The notes under the pieces: model-generated
Told to the model about the DNA's origin: nothing
Seen by the model: the letters and a program-made list of their open reading frames with translations, nothing else
The model's database searches: none
From: Bettongia penicillata ogilbyi
Taxonomy: Eukaryota; Chordata; Mammalia; Diprotodontia; Potoroidae
Assembly: GCA_023548195.1 (NCBI GenBank)
Contig: JAJHZJ010000076.1
Location: forward strand, 510,931 to 574,930
Direction of reading: 5' to 3'
DNA: 64,000 nucleotides
Program-made: the position numbers and the translations under genes
Shown: positions 1 through 12,160 of the stretch, piece after piece
How positions within the stretch are numbered: position 1 is the stretch's first letter
Layout: each line of letters starts with the position of its first letter

Positions 1-3000
1 TTCCTGATCACTGCCATTCTACTATCATATTACACAATGGCATGGGAGGTGACACAACACATTTCGTTTGACTTTAACTCCCTAAAATTCTCCTCATATG
101 GGCACTATTTCTTTTTTGTTAAGGTTCATCAGAATGACTTTATTAGCCACTACTTCAATTGTTTCCCATGATAAGTTTTATGCACAGATAAGAAGTCTCT
201 TCTGTACATATTTGCACAACCAAATGAATTTTATTGATTAGTAACACTTAATATCTTTCCCTGCAGCCATTTTGAGGGATAGTATCAATTTTCTAATCTT
301 AAATGTTTAATATTTGAAAGTGAGTAAAACTCATTAGCAATGCATATTACCATTTACAGCAGCCTGAAATATTGAAACACTTGGAAAAGTACTTCCTCTG
401 GAGACCAAAACTGGTATCACCAGCTTACAAATCAAATACTGAGTTGTATAAATAAATAGATAGCTCTCCTCTTTCAAACCCATCAGTCCATGTTTTACTT
501 AGCCTAGATTTGTGCATAAATAGCTGACAGCACTGAAGGTTAGTACTGTCAGGGATTTCAGTTGGATTCCCAAGCAGAACTAAATCAACATACTCCAACA
601 GCTCTAGTTGCCATATGCTTGGGAGAAGAAACTTTTAGTAGATATGACAAAAATGTGTTCTTTTTTGGCATAGATCCATGTATTATGCCAAAGGGAAGAG
701 CTAGGAACATTTAGGTTCACTTAATTCTTAAAATAATCTTGCAACCTCCACTCTTTTGGACTGAGGACTTTAACAGTTACACTGAGGACTGGAGAACCTT
801 TTTAGGGTGGTAACAACTAGCCAGTCTCTCAGAATTTGGTTAATAGAATAGTAATAAACTACTCTTATTGCTTCTGAAGCTTGCCCACTGAAGAAATCAG
901 CCATTGCTTGCCATCATAAACCTCTAGACATGTGTTGAAAATTGGTCACTTATGAAAAAACTGAGACTGCTTTTTAGTAGAAATTTTTGTTTAAAGTTTT
1001 AGACTGTGAGAATTTTTTTTTGAGACATTAAAATAACCACACACATTAGGCAGTTTTGTGAAGATAACATTTTTCTTTATGGTTGTGTATGTCTTATAAT
1101 ACTTTCAACTCTTAGTGAATATTGAGATATCATTAACAAAGGGAAATGGAGGCAAGTGAAGTCTCTTTTGACAAATAGTAAATAAGATAATTTTCAGTAA
1201 AGTAAGATATGATAAAGAAGAAAATATAGAAAATTTATTTCAGTTTTTAATTTTTAGGGTTATCTATAATTGTGATCTATATTGAAGGGAGGAATAGAAA
1301 AAAGCAATTATGCTTATATCAAGAGGATAATTCAATTGTTTTTTGAATTATTATCTTCAAAGATAAAAGTCAATAAGCAACCTCCCTATCTCTCTACCTG
1401 CTCAATGATTCCCTAATCCAGTTCACTTACATTGAGTATGATATATGTAAAAACATATCTTTGACATCTTTGCCCTCTTATTTGCTTATTTTTTTTAAAG
1501 AAAGTCTAGGTGGGTCCAATTAAAGGGGAGGCTCATAACCTTTAAAAGCCAGGGGATGAGTGGTTATGTAAAAATAATTATTGCAACCTAATTTCTGTTT
1601 CAATTGTGTTTTTTGTTGGTTTCTTCTAAGAGGATTAAAAGTGAGGAATAAAGATCAATTCCCTAGTTACAGAACTTCACAAATAGGCAGGTGTCCATCT
1701 AATGTGATTTAAATGAACACAAAACATTCTATTTTCATAACACTGAAATTTCTAAACATTTTATCTAGCTATTGTGAACCAAAACAAGACCTTTACTCTT
1801 AGAAGGACTCCCCTTAGAGAACTGAGAGGAAAATAAAACAAGCAGATAAAAATGTACAAGAATTACATAGAAAAAAGAGGTGTGAACAGAATTACCACTG
1901 AAGGGAGAGGAAGAATGTTTCAGAGATCAAGGCAATATCTCTAGATAGCCTAGATAAAATGCAAGTATGTTAATTAACCCTGCTTCACATATCTTATTTG
2001 CTCAATAAATACTTATTAATGTGGTGATACCTTTTAAAATGCTTACTCTTGCAATTAGCACATTAGCATATGTAAACAAATACTTATCACATTAATTTGC
2101 ACAATTTTATTACATTAACTAGAAGCTTCCTAGAAAATGTAAAGGGAAAGTAAAAAAAGAACCAGCAAATTTTGGAAATACAAAGAAAGTAGAGAACTAA
2201 TTGGTAATTGAGATCTATGAAAAGTACTCCAAAATTTACTTTGAAATTTCAAAGGCTAGTCATTTTGTTGGTGTACATAGCCCACACACAAACATAAATC
2301 ACAAGCCCAAAACAACTTAACTGATAAGATTCAAGAACTGATTGCATACCAATGGACTTGATCGCTCTAAAGCAAATCAAATATAGATTTTATTTAACCT
2401 TCAAACACTTCTTATACAATCTACAGACAGTCTTCTGTCTCAAAGTGAGCTCTCATGACATTTTTTTCATAATAAAGAAAGTTAATAATTTGGTATTAAG
2501 TGAAAAGAACTCAATAGTATATATAATGATTGGGGTAAACATAATTTTTTTTGATATTTGAATTAGGATTATCAAAATGAAATCTACAGTTGAGCAATTA
2601 GTGACCAATGTAGATAGTTTGAACTCTAATATTAAAGAAAAAAATTAATAATTTCCCTTAGTATTATTTACCTCTTCCCTTTCCTTTCCTACCTTGGAAT
2701 GGTATAATATAAATATTACTGGCTCTTATTATTTTTGAAAATTAAGATAAATTCAGAGACGATGATCTGAGCATGATCAATTTACTAGTTAGATTAGCAG
2801 TAAGCAATAAATTGGTTCAATGGCAACACTCAATCCTTAAAAATCCTGAGGTAGGTCTCACCAACCTCAATATAGCTTTGAAGAATATAGAGTTGGGTAT
2901 ATGGGGAAGACAAAGCAATTGGGGACAGAATTGTGGGACTGAAAATAACATGACTATTTCGTTTGTATGTTTGTTTTTTAAGAGGGCTAGCATACTTTGG

Positions 3001-3144
3001 GCTTTGGTCATCCCCCCAACAATTATAGAATGTTAAGTGGTTTATGGGACTCTTCAGCACTTTGCAGGTTTTTTGTTTGTTTTTGTTTTTTTAGTAGACC
3101 AGAATTAGCACATTCCCTATTACCCAAAAAGATTTGCTAGGCAG

Positions 3145-3176
<32 letters not shown>

Positions 3177-3360
3177 ATGTACAAGGATAGGCAAGTAAGG
3201 AGAATAATTCATTTGAGAATGGTAACAAGCTAATTTGTAACTTTAAATCAGAGTTGGCTCAGGGAAGGAGAAATGTTGACTGAGAAATATAAAATGACGA
3301 AGCAATACAAAATAAGGCCAATTACACAATAGAATCAGTTAATAAATTGGACAAAACAAT
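1..3360. other. Intergenic stretch, no gene recognised
   Basis: AT-rich sequence. The only open frames are short (under 90 codons), unrelated to any family I recognise, and overlap one another on both strands. A run of 28 A at 3148-3175 may be the tail of a decayed retroposon. I see no splice-supported exon, promoter or RNA gene. Confidence 0.6.
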
Positions 3361-3394
3361 TTTAATTTCCTCACACTGGACAGAGGAACAGAGT

Positions 3395-3560
3395 TCCAAT
3401 ACTGCTTCAGTCATTTAGTACCAGTCTGACCTTGGTTAAGTTATTTAACCTGTCTGAGACTCATTTTCTTCATCTATAAAATGAGAAAGTTATCTTAGAT
3501 GACCTCTGACCTGCAACTTCCCTTTCTGCTATTGTCATCCTATAATTCTACAAATCATTG
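3395..3560 (+). repeat. MIR-family SINE remnant
   Basis: The order 'ctgaccttggttaagttatttaacc', 'tcattttcttcatctataaaatg' and a 3' part close to 'gatgacctctgacctgcaacttcc' follows the MIR/MIR3-type CORE-SINE consensus on the plus strand. The tRNA head is not recognisable. Divergence implies an old copy. The family is from memory of the consensus. Confidence 0.6.
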
Positions 3561-3636
3561 GAACAATTGATTTATTAATTTAATTTATGCAGAAATTTAA
3601 CATGATTTTTCTTCTTTAATATATAAAAGAAACATG

Positions 3637-3750
3637 AAGTCCACAATAACCAGTCTCCAACCTACCACACTTTTCAAAACTCTAAAACTTTGCATCATAG
3701 TTCATTTAGATTGTCTACATGAGTTTACAGAATTCTTGTCCAAATTGAGA
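3637..3750 (+). repeat. Direct repeat copy 1 (114 bp, partner at 5282)
   Basis: Bases 3637-3730 are identical to 5282-5375, and the next 20 bases match at about 16 positions. Upstream and downstream flanks do not align. The unit is not low complexity and I do not recognise it as a known repeat. It lies in unique-looking sequence 1,645 bp from its partner. Confidence 0.9.
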
Positions 3751-3759
3751 TCACCCAGT

Positions 3760-5280
3760 ATCACCTCAGAAATAACTCGAAAGGAATGAAGCTTTGTGAA
3801 TTCAGAAATTAACATTCAAAATGAACAGAACTGAATTTCCTATTTAAAAAAAAACTTATTTATTTTTCACTTATTTAAAAATTTTTGAATCCAAAATTTT
3901 CTTTTTTCCTCCAGACTCTCCTTGATTCATTGAAAAGGGAAGTGATATGATACTAATTTCACTTGTGAAATCATCCAAAGAACATTTCCATAGTCATATT
4001 GCAAAATTGTATATGTATATCTGTAATATATGTGTCTATATTTATGTGTGTTTACATCAATATATACATACATACATGTATACAGAGATAGAATATTACA
4101 TGTCACTCTGCATTTGGTATTAATCAATCTGTAATTAGCTCTTTCTCTGGAAGTGGATGCCACTTTTCATTATGGATCCCTTGGAGTTGTTTCAGATCTT
4201 TGTGTTGAAAGTAATTGTCAGCTTGAATGTCTTAAACCTTTCCTCTGTCCATCTGCTTTTTGGTTGAGAGAAATTAATGTGGATGCTAATAACTGAAAGG
4301 CAGAGAATATGAAGAGGAAAGGGATAGATCCAGAGTTAGTTGGAGCAACTGTGAGGCAAGATCATGGCTAAAGCAGGGGGTGTGGTACATAGTGTCCCTT
4401 GGTAACAAGGTCTAGTCTTTAAGACCTATCAATCGTTAATACAACTGAGTAAACAATGGTGGCAGCCACACCTGGGAAGCATTCATCTAGGGAAAGTCTT
4501 CTGTGTTCTGTCACAGGAACACTTTTTGCCCCCTTGTTGAACATCTGAAAGCTTCAATTTAAATATGTGATGAACCCAAACTAGATATGGCAATCATTAA
4601 TTGTCTGTGATAGCAACTAGTAAATAATGGGACTATGTCTTTGAGAATTGTATATTTTGAATGCTCATCATTTGAGGGCTACAGTAAAATATTTCATTAT
4701 AATCATATGTGTTATATTTTCGTGAGATTTTTTTAAGTCACAGAATTTAATAACTCAGTATATATTGTTAATGTTGGTTAATTTTAGGTATATATTTTCT
4801 TTCTGAAAAATGTTTGAACTGTTATAAAGTATCAAAGAGAAGACAATGAAATCAATGGCATGGGATTAGTGTCAGGACAGTGAGCATGGAGGTTATCTTC
4901 ATAACATTAATTCTACCCTGCTAGTTGATTTCAGGATCCTTCTCCAAGGAACCTAAATTTTCTAATTAATATTTTTTAAAAAATGCTGTTTTAGGTAACA
5001 TGATAGTTTTTTTTTCCTTTTATCTTGTTTTATAAGACTGAATTAGAAAAAACCATATCTGAAACATTCTCTGAAAATCAGATTGCAAAATAAAAATGCA
5101 CTATGTAGTCCAGTGGATTGTAATACACTAAATCCAAAACATGATCCAAAAAGTTTCATTTTTCTTTGTTTCCTCCTCTAATACCCTAAAATTTTCCAAA
5201 AGAGAAAACTATCTTTAAAAAGATACTGATGTGATTTATTTCTTCAGATATATTTTGTCTTTATTTATAAATCATACTAT
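3760..5280. other. Intergenic stretch between the two direct repeats
   Basis: AT-rich sequence with no frame longer than about 80 codons and no recognised repeat. It includes a short TATA/TGTG-rich patch near 4010-4080. Nothing supports a gene. Confidence 0.5.
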
Positions 5281-5281
5281 T

Positions 5282-5395
5282 AAGTCCACAATAACCAGTC
5301 TCCAACCTACCACACTTTTCAAAACTCTAAAACTTTGCATCATAGTTCATTTAGATTGTCTACATGAGTTTACAGGATTTTTGTCTAAATTGGGA
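5282..5395 (+). repeat. Direct repeat copy 2 (114 bp, partner at 3637)
   Basis: The second copy of the duplicated segment, with 94 consecutive identical bases followed by a diverged 20-base end. It falls inside a 61-codon open frame, which I regard as chance because the partner copy does not keep a matching frame. Confidence 0.9.
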
Positions 5396-5839
5396 ATGTT
5401 TCAGTTAACTATTTGAATGATACATTTTGACACACAATCTTGTATGCCCTAATTTCAAGGCAAGTTCTAGATCAATAATGGTGAAGATTATGGTGACTGA
5501 AGGCTTAGCGACTTTATCTTTATCATCCACCAGTCTTGTGAGTGTTTTCCTATTTACATCTATTTAAAACTCTTTCATTCTCTTCTCTTGGTCGTCTAAC
5601 AAGCTGGACATATTTATCTGTCTTGGAAATGACCATAATGGAATCTCTTTGGTCTCACAGATGTTCCTAAAATTAAGTGTTTTCTACTTGAAGGGAAGTT
5701 CAGATAGATTGTAGGCAATCAACCTGATCCAATATTCCAGATACACATATATGCTTCTTCCTTGATTGGAGAAACATGGCTAAAGCAAAAGCAGTATTAT
5801 TTACAAGAGCTACTGTGAAGTGTATTGACTCATGCCCTC

Positions 5840-5905
5840 AACTGAGAATACCAGAGTCAGAAGGACACTTAGAGGTCAACCAGTATAAACCTTCTTAAGT
5901 CAATG
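5840..5905 (-). repeat. Short MIR3/THER-like remnant
   Basis: 'agagtcagaaggacacttagaggtcaaccagtataaacc' style wording matches the start of the inverted MIR3-type consensus (the segment that reads 'gaccttagaggtcatctagtccaacc'). It is short and adjoins the next SINE. Confidence 0.4.
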
Positions 5906-5914
5906 AAAGTGAAA

Positions 5915-6140
5915 AAACTAGCTGCCTCAGTGGACAGAGCACTAAAGGTGGAGTCAAAATACCTTAGTTTGAATCTGGTTTCAGATGCTAGCTTGCTGTG
6001 TGACTTTCAGAAAATCAATTAACCTCAGTTTCTTCATCTATAAAATGGGTTTATTAGCTTCTAATACCCAAAGTTGTTGTGAGGATAAAATGAGATACTT
6101 TGAAAAACAAAGCACTACATGAATGAAATAATTATTATTC
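5915..6140 (+). repeat. MIR-type CORE-SINE
   Basis: Recognisable in order: a tRNA-like head ('ctcagtggacagagcac'), a B-box-like segment 'gtttgaatctgg', then 'gtgtgactttcagaaaatcaattaacctcag', 'ttcttcatctataaaatggg' and 'gttgttgtgaggataaaatgagat'. This is the whole length of a marsupial MIR-like SINE. It is moderately diverged. Confidence 0.75.
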
Positions 6141-6714
6141 CATTAATGTCACATTAGATAGTAAGTAGTTTAAAGGAGTTCAAAACCAGGTGCACTTAAT
6201 CTAAATACAGTAATCTTTCTAATGCAACAACTTCTCAAGTTCAATCACAGTACAGTTACATATACTTGGAGGAAAGACTTACAAAACTTAGAATGCTAAA
6301 ATGTTACTTTTACAAGTATTACCAGTTTTTATTGAACTCATCACCATAATCTTTGACCTTGCACTATAATGTATCCTTACTAGTATTATTGATTTTACAG
6401 GTCCTGAGAGAGATTACAAGATTTAAGACCTCTTTTTGAAAGTACTAAAGCCTGAAATCTCACCTTTCAACTCACTTTAAATTTTGATGAATATTATGAC
6501 CTCATATGTTTAGGTTAAGCACTCTGCTGTGTACTTAGATTAACTCTGTGTCTTACTTAAAATCTCACTGTTAGAAAGTAGAAATAGTATTTTCTGGAAT
6601 TAATTTGTTGTACCACAATTATAAAACATAAGATTATCTTGAACCATTGTCAAATTGAGCTCCTTATCCTTATTAAAAAAAAGATTAGTGAAGTCATTCA
6701 AGACAAAAAATTCA

Positions 6715-6890
6715 TAGACTCATAGATATTAAAGTTGTAAGGGAAATTGTGGGTCATCCTGTCTAAACCACTAAGTTTTGTAAGAGATCAAAATTCAGAA
6801 TGAAAGAGTTTAAGTGAGATACCACAGGCCATACAGGTCAGAAATGACAAAGTGGAGATATAGATTCAAAATATCTGATTTCAAATCTAA
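6715..6890 (-). repeat. MIR3/THER-like SINE, inverted
   Basis: It begins 'catagactcatagatattaaagttgtaagggaaattgtgggtcat', the inverted 3' part of a MIR3-type SINE, and continues through a degenerate 'gatttcaaatctaa' box. It is old and interrupted. Confidence 0.5.
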
Positions 6891-6989
6891 TATATATTGG
6901 ACTGTTTTCTTAAAGATTAAAAAATATTTCTATATGGTAGAACTAACTGATTATTTCCTGAAATGAATATAAATTTTCTCTATATGAAT

Positions 6990-7132
6990 ATACTATATAT
7001 ATGTGTGTGTGTGTATACAGAGACACTATCTGTATAGACACATACATACACATATATACATACACATTAAATGTATATATATATGTGTGTGTGTATATGT
7101 CTATATGCATGTGTAGGTATGTATATGTGTAT

Positions 7133-7135
<3 letters not shown>
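6990..7135. repeat. Compound TG/TA/CA microsatellite
   Basis: Alternating TG, TA and CATA tracts lie immediately before the GA tract. The 100-codon open frame across this stretch is an artefact of the repeat. Confidence 0.85.

Positions 7136-7197
<62 letters not shown>
7136..7197. repeat. (GA)n microsatellite, about 31 units
   Basis: An uninterrupted GA tract of roughly 62 bp, directly abutting the TG/TA tract. Confidence 0.95.
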
Positions 7198-7201
<4 letters not shown>

Positions 7202-7349
7202 TCTGCAATGGTTAGGGTATTATTTTTCTCTTCTTTATATCTAAAATTTTATAATCACTGTCTTTTTCAACTTTTCAGGGACTTCAGTGTCTTCCATAAT
7301 TGAATACAGGAACACTCTATGATTTCAACATGGAAGTCTGCCAATGTGA

Positions 7350-7475
7350 CTGAGACACATACTGGATAAGTCATTTGCCAGAAGTGACACACTTAATTCC
7401 TTTCAGAGCCAGAATTGGAAGTCAATCCTTCCTAACAGCTCCAGTTACTGACTAAGCCATGGTGTCTCAATTATG
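7350..7475 (-). repeat. MIR-like SINE fragment, inverted
   Basis: 'ataagtcatttgccagaagtgacacacttaa' followed by 'cagagccagaattggaagtcaatcc' is a decayed inverted MIR core (aagtgacttgcccagggtcacacagc ... ggattcgaac). Confidence 0.5.
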
Positions 7476-8344
7476 CTCCTTGACTCATCACAAATAATAT
7501 TTAGTAGCTTCTACTGGCATTCTTCTGTGAATATGACAGACATAACATCTTCAGTGCTTTGAATTAGCAGAATAGAAATAGCATATGATGATGATGTGAC
7601 AATGTTCAATCTAATAGACAAGGATTAAACTGTTGTTCAAAGAACGTTATTATAAATGATGATAGAGTTCTAGAATGAACAATAACACAACCAAATGCAA
7701 AATTGCCTATAGTCACCAAAATACAGAAATATTTAAAATTTCTACTCCCTGAGACAGCCTCATGAGAATCACGTCTCATTTTCCACAAGACTCAGGGGAG
7801 ACCATAATCATTAGAACTGTCATGTGTAGTGACAGGTATAGTTACAGTTGCAAAATGATCTCCCTTATATCATTATTTTCATGTGCTCAGAACTCTGAAA
7901 ATTTCACCTTTTATTGTCCAGAAATTTGCCACGATTTGACTTGAGTCCAAAAGCATTTTCATGCTTTTGATTGCAACTATGGACTATAAAGACATGAAGG
8001 AAATATATTTTTCTCTTCTAAAATACCTTGAGGAATTTTCTTTTAATAAATAAATTGTATTTATAACATTTTAAATGCAAAACCCAAAATGTGGATTGTA
8101 AGTTATCTCGACAAGGAGTTACTTTATATTTTAAAGTCTTTTAAATGGAAGCAACTCAATGAAGACTTGAAGATGCAAAATTGAGAAAAACAAAGCATGC
8201 TAAGTGAATTAGAATATATTATAAACTTACATAATCAGCTAAAGACAGACAGACAAGAAGAAAGAGAGACAGAGAACAGAGACAGAGAGATAAATGGATA
8301 ATTATTTGGTGTTCACTTGAAATTCAGAGTTAGTAGGGACACTT

Positions 8345-8570
8345 CAGATTAAGGTAATGTAGTATAATCAATTGTACCTTAGATTTTGAATTAGTGTGCT
8401 CAGGTTTGAATCCTCTCCCTTTTTTGCTACTTACTATGTAGATGACTTTATGCAAGTGATTTCATCTCTCTGATCCTCAGGTTCTTATCCTGCTAAATGT
8501 GGCTATTTGGCTAAATGCTGTCTTACAGCCTTTTGAAGTCTCAATCTATGATGCTTTGCAAAACTTAAAA
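8345..8570 (+). repeat. MIR3-like SINE
   Basis: B-box-like 'caggtttgaatcc', then 'gatgactttatgcaagtgatttcatctctctgatcctcagg' and a 3' end 'ttttgaagtctcaatctatgatg' follow the MIR3-type plus-strand consensus. Confidence 0.6.
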
Positions 8571-8904
8571 TGCAATATAAATACAAGCTTATCTTATTTG
8601 TTATAAACATCATTATTATTACCACTGTCACAATGATCATTTTCTTCTTATTCGATTTTGAGAGAATTCAGAAATAACAACTCCTGGAATGCCCCCAATT
8701 GAATAGTTTTCTTTTAATTTTCATGTTTTGTGAATGAATATGCAGTTGAATAAAGCAACTTCAAATTATGAGATCTCATTGGAAGTAATTCAGGACAACT
8801 TAAATACTAGAGAATAGGACAAAGATGACAAGGATGCTATTCTGTTTTTTGCATATTTTCAATTCCTCTTACGTCTTTTTAAAGTAGTACATGCTGTTTA
8901 ACTA

Positions 8905-9100
8905 TGGGTGTTCCCCAAGTCTGTCTTTGGTCCTTTTCTCTTCTCCTTTCATGCTGTTTCATTTTATAGTCTCATCATCTACCGTGGAATCAATCATTGT
9001 CTCCATTCAATATTACCTTGAATTTGCTTTATGTATGTCTATAAGTGCATACTGTTGAAACTCCTTGAGAGCAAAGAATATGTGTGTATCTCTATCTCTG

Positions 9101-9157
<57 letters not shown>

Positions 9158-9240
9158 TTTTCTCTTTATGCCCAGAACATTGGACTGTGTCTAGATCATA
9201 GCAGGTATTTAATAAATAGTTATTGCTTAACTGGTTATTT
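8905..9240 (+). repeat. L2-type LINE 3' end with (TCTA)n insertion
   Basis: The segment 'gtctttggtccttttctcttctcc' with 'tagtctcatcatctaccgtgg' resembles the late coding part of L2-like LINEs. 'tccttgagagcaaagaat' and 'cagaacattggactgtgtctagatcatagcaggtatttaataaatag' resemble the L2 3' end. A TCTA tract (9100-9157) has grown between them. Family assignment is from memory. Confidence 0.55.
9100..9157. repeat. (TCTA)n microsatellite
   Basis: About 14 tandem TCTA units, uninterrupted, inside the L2 3' end. Confidence 0.95.
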
Positions 9241-9518
9241 TTTCTAAGAAGAGCCCCCCTCCCAGGCCTATAAAACTAGGCCTGAACTCAATTCTCACAT
9301 TGCAATCTGCTAATTTATATTTTAACTCTACATGAAATAGAAATTTATAATTCAGCATATTCAGAAAAAAAAAACTCTTCCCCTAAACCTATTACTTTTT
9401 TGCAATTTCCTTATTTCAGTGAAAGACCTCAGATCATTGCAGTTACTAAGATACTTAACCTCAGATTTATCTTCAGTTGCTTGCTTTGCCTCAGTCTATA
9501 CATCTACACACAGACACA

Positions 9519-9520
<2 letters not shown>

Positions 9521-9560
<40 letters not shown>
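9521..9560. repeat. (CA)20 microsatellite
   Basis: Perfect CA tract just upstream of the L1 insertion site. Confidence 0.95.
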
Positions 9561-9564
<4 letters not shown>

Positions 9565-9585
9565 GACACATGACAATTCAGTTAC

Positions 9586-9600
9586 AAAATCTTATTAATT
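9586..9600 (+). repeat. Target-site duplication of L1-A, left
   Basis: AAAATCTTATTAATT. It matches the right copy at 16290-16304 at 12 of 15 positions. The A-rich start is typical of L1 endonuclease sites. Confidence 0.65.
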
Positions 9601-9604
9601 TTTT

Positions 9605-10524
9605 GGGAGAGGGACCAAGCCAAGATGGTGGCGTGAGAGCAACTACTTACCTAAATTCTTAGACAAATTCTGTCAGATACCTCTATAAAGAGAATCTGAC
9701 CAAATTTTGAAGGGGCAGAATATGATAGGAGACAGACTGTGGCAGATTTACAACCCAGGACAGACTGGAAAGTCAACAGGAAGGATCTGTTTGATGGGGG
9801 TGGAGGAGCATACAGCATACAGCGCACAGCACAGCATCCCTGCTGTGGCAGAACCCAGCAGGAAAGTCGCAGGGTGGTCTGAGGAAGTGGCAGTGTGGTG
9901 GGAAAGCAGCTGAAGGTGAGAGCCAAGTGAAACAGAGCAAGTGAAAGTCACAGGAGGACCAGGTATCTGCAGCAGTTGCACCTGAGACTTTCAGCCACAG
10001 ATTAAATGTCTGTAAGCCAGCAACTTGAACTTCCGGGAACCAAAACGATGGAGTGATTGATAAATGCTCTCTCCCCTTCCCCTTGTTGACCTCAAAAGAA
10101 CTATGAAATACTTCCCCAGAAAAATCCTGGATCACTGGAATCAGAAGAAGGAGCAAAGAGTGGAATAGCAGCTGAGGCTAGGAAAATTGCTAAGGAATAT
10201 TCTTGTAAATGTGGAAGGGGAACTAAGTCTCAGGGAGTTGGAGACTCACAACAAACTCCAGGACCCAAGTGCCTTAGCACTCCAGGGAAACAGAAAGACA
10301 CTAGAGCAGCCCAAGATCATCAGGCCCTTTACTCTATCTCAGTTGGGGAGATCTCCTGTGATCAGATCACCGCTACCCCACAATAAACAAGCTAGGTCCA
10401 TGGCTAATCCAGGGAAACACAAACAGAATTTACCTTTGCTTTCTTATATCAGCCCGCTCAGCACCAGGTTCTTTAGCATGTAGCTGAAAGAACCACAGGC
10501 CACAACAAGCAAAGCCTCACCATC
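9605..10524 (+). promoter_or_regulatory. L1-A 5'UTR / internal promoter
   Basis: About 920 bp, distinctly richer in G and C than its surroundings. It begins with CCAAGCCAAGATGGTGGCG, close to the AAGATGGCGGC core of YY1 sites that sets the start point of human L1 transcription (established for human L1, inferred here). Short CAGCATACAG-type repeats occur at 9813-9840. The open frames across it on both strands are not conserved in the second L1 and are not genes. Confidence 0.6.
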
Positions 10525-11671
10525 ATAAGCAAGAAGTAAAGGAGGAAGGAAAAGACCACAGAATCTTGCTACGGGGACAAGGACCAAAACACAAATACCA
10601 AAGAGGTCACGATTGAGACCATACTCCCATATGAAACTTCAAAAGGGAGTATGAACTGCTTGCATGCACAAAGAACATTCCAGGATCAGCTGAAGAAAGA
10701 AATAGGAGAAAAAATGGCCAATGATTTTAAAAGTATGAAAAAAGAATTCACCAAAGAGAACAACTCTTTAAAAAGGAAAATTGAACAAATGGTAAGTAAG
10801 TACAATACCTAACTGGAACAAATGGAAAAGAAAGTACAAAAACTAACTGGAGAAAATAATTCCTTAAAAGAATTAATTGGACAGATGAAAAAGGAGATGC
10901 AAAAGTTAACTGAAGAAAACAATGTGATGAAAATTAGAATTGACAAGTAGATGCTAATAACTCTATGAGACATCAAGAGTCAGTCAAATAAAATGCAAAT
11001 ATGAAAAGATAGAAGGAAATGTAAAATCTCTAACTGGAAAAGACAACTGACCTGGAAAATAGATCCAGGAGAGAAAATTGAAGAATTATTGGCCTACCAG
11101 AAAGCCATGAAGTCAAAAAGAGTCTGGAAAATATCTTCCACGAAATCATGAGGAAAATTGTCCAGAATTGCTAGATTCAGAGGGCAAACTAGTCATTGAA
11201 ACAATCCACCACTCACCTCCCGAAAGGAATCCCAAACTAAAAACACCAAGAAATATTGTTACCAAATTCCAGAACTATCAAGTGAAGGAGAAAATACTAC
11301 AAGCAGCTAGAAAGAAACCATTCACATATCAAAGACTTACAGGCAGGATGACACAGGACTTTGCAGCTTCTACATCAAAAGATCAAAGGAATTGGAATAT
11401 GATGTTTCCCAAGGCAAAGGAGATAGGACTACAACCAAGGATCAACTACACAGCAAAGTTCAGCATAACATTTCAGGCAAGGAGATGGACATTCAATGAA
11501 ATAAGGGATTTCCAGACCTTCCTGATAAAAAGGTCTGAACTCAATAAAAAATTCGATCTTCAAACGCAGGTCTCAAGAGAGGCATACAAAGGGAAAGAGG
11601 GGAAAAGAAAACTTTTTACTCAATTTGCGCAAGCTGTTTACCTCCCTATAAGAGAAGGTGATACTTGTTAA
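10525..11671 (+). pseudogene. L1-A ORF1 (RNA-binding protein), broken
   Basis: ORF1p is the L1 nucleic-acid chaperone that coats L1 RNA: coiled coil, RRM, C-terminal domain. The start corresponds to ATAAGCAAGAAG at 10525, where the L1-B copy has ATGAGCAAGAAG at 50937, so the start codon is lost here. The coiled-coil part (10680-10990) is in several frames with stops. The longest intact piece, 11168-11671, covers the RRM end and C-terminal domain with recognisable RSPPERNPK-like, TPRNIVTKF, ILQAARKK and INYTAKFSI segments. Reading continues past the usual stop after the QTQ motif. Confidence 0.8.
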
Positions 11672-12160
11672 TCTTCAGAATTGTATTTCTATTATGAAAT
11701 ATAAAAGGGATATACAGAGATAGAAAGAATGTGTAGAAAGTAAATCATGTGATTTAATCATGTGAAGGGATTATTGTAACAGGACATGTGAAAAAGAGGA
11801 AGCAGAAAATGATAAATTACATCACAGGAAGAAATACAAAATTGCATTACAGTGGAGGGAAAGAGAGGAGGGAGATGAACATTGAGAGGCAGTCTCATCT
11901 GATTTGGTTCATGGAGAGAAGAAAAACTTCAATAAGTATATAAATCTAACTAACTCTACAGGCAGTAGGAGGGTAAGGGGAAAGAAAAGGGAGGGGAAGG
12001 TAAAGGAAGGGGAAGAAGTAGTAAGGGTAAAGGGCAGTAAAAGGGAGGAGGGCTGAAAGAAGGAGGGGAAGACTCCAAGAGACAGTGGTCAAAAATTAAA
12101 ACTCTATTGTGAATGGTAAGGGAGAAGGGAGAACTAAAAGCATAAAAAGTGGGAAAGAGG

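Noticed and set aside
7136..7197. GA tract as a CRISPR-like or satellite array
   Set aside because: Simple dinucleotide repeat with no spacers or longer unit.
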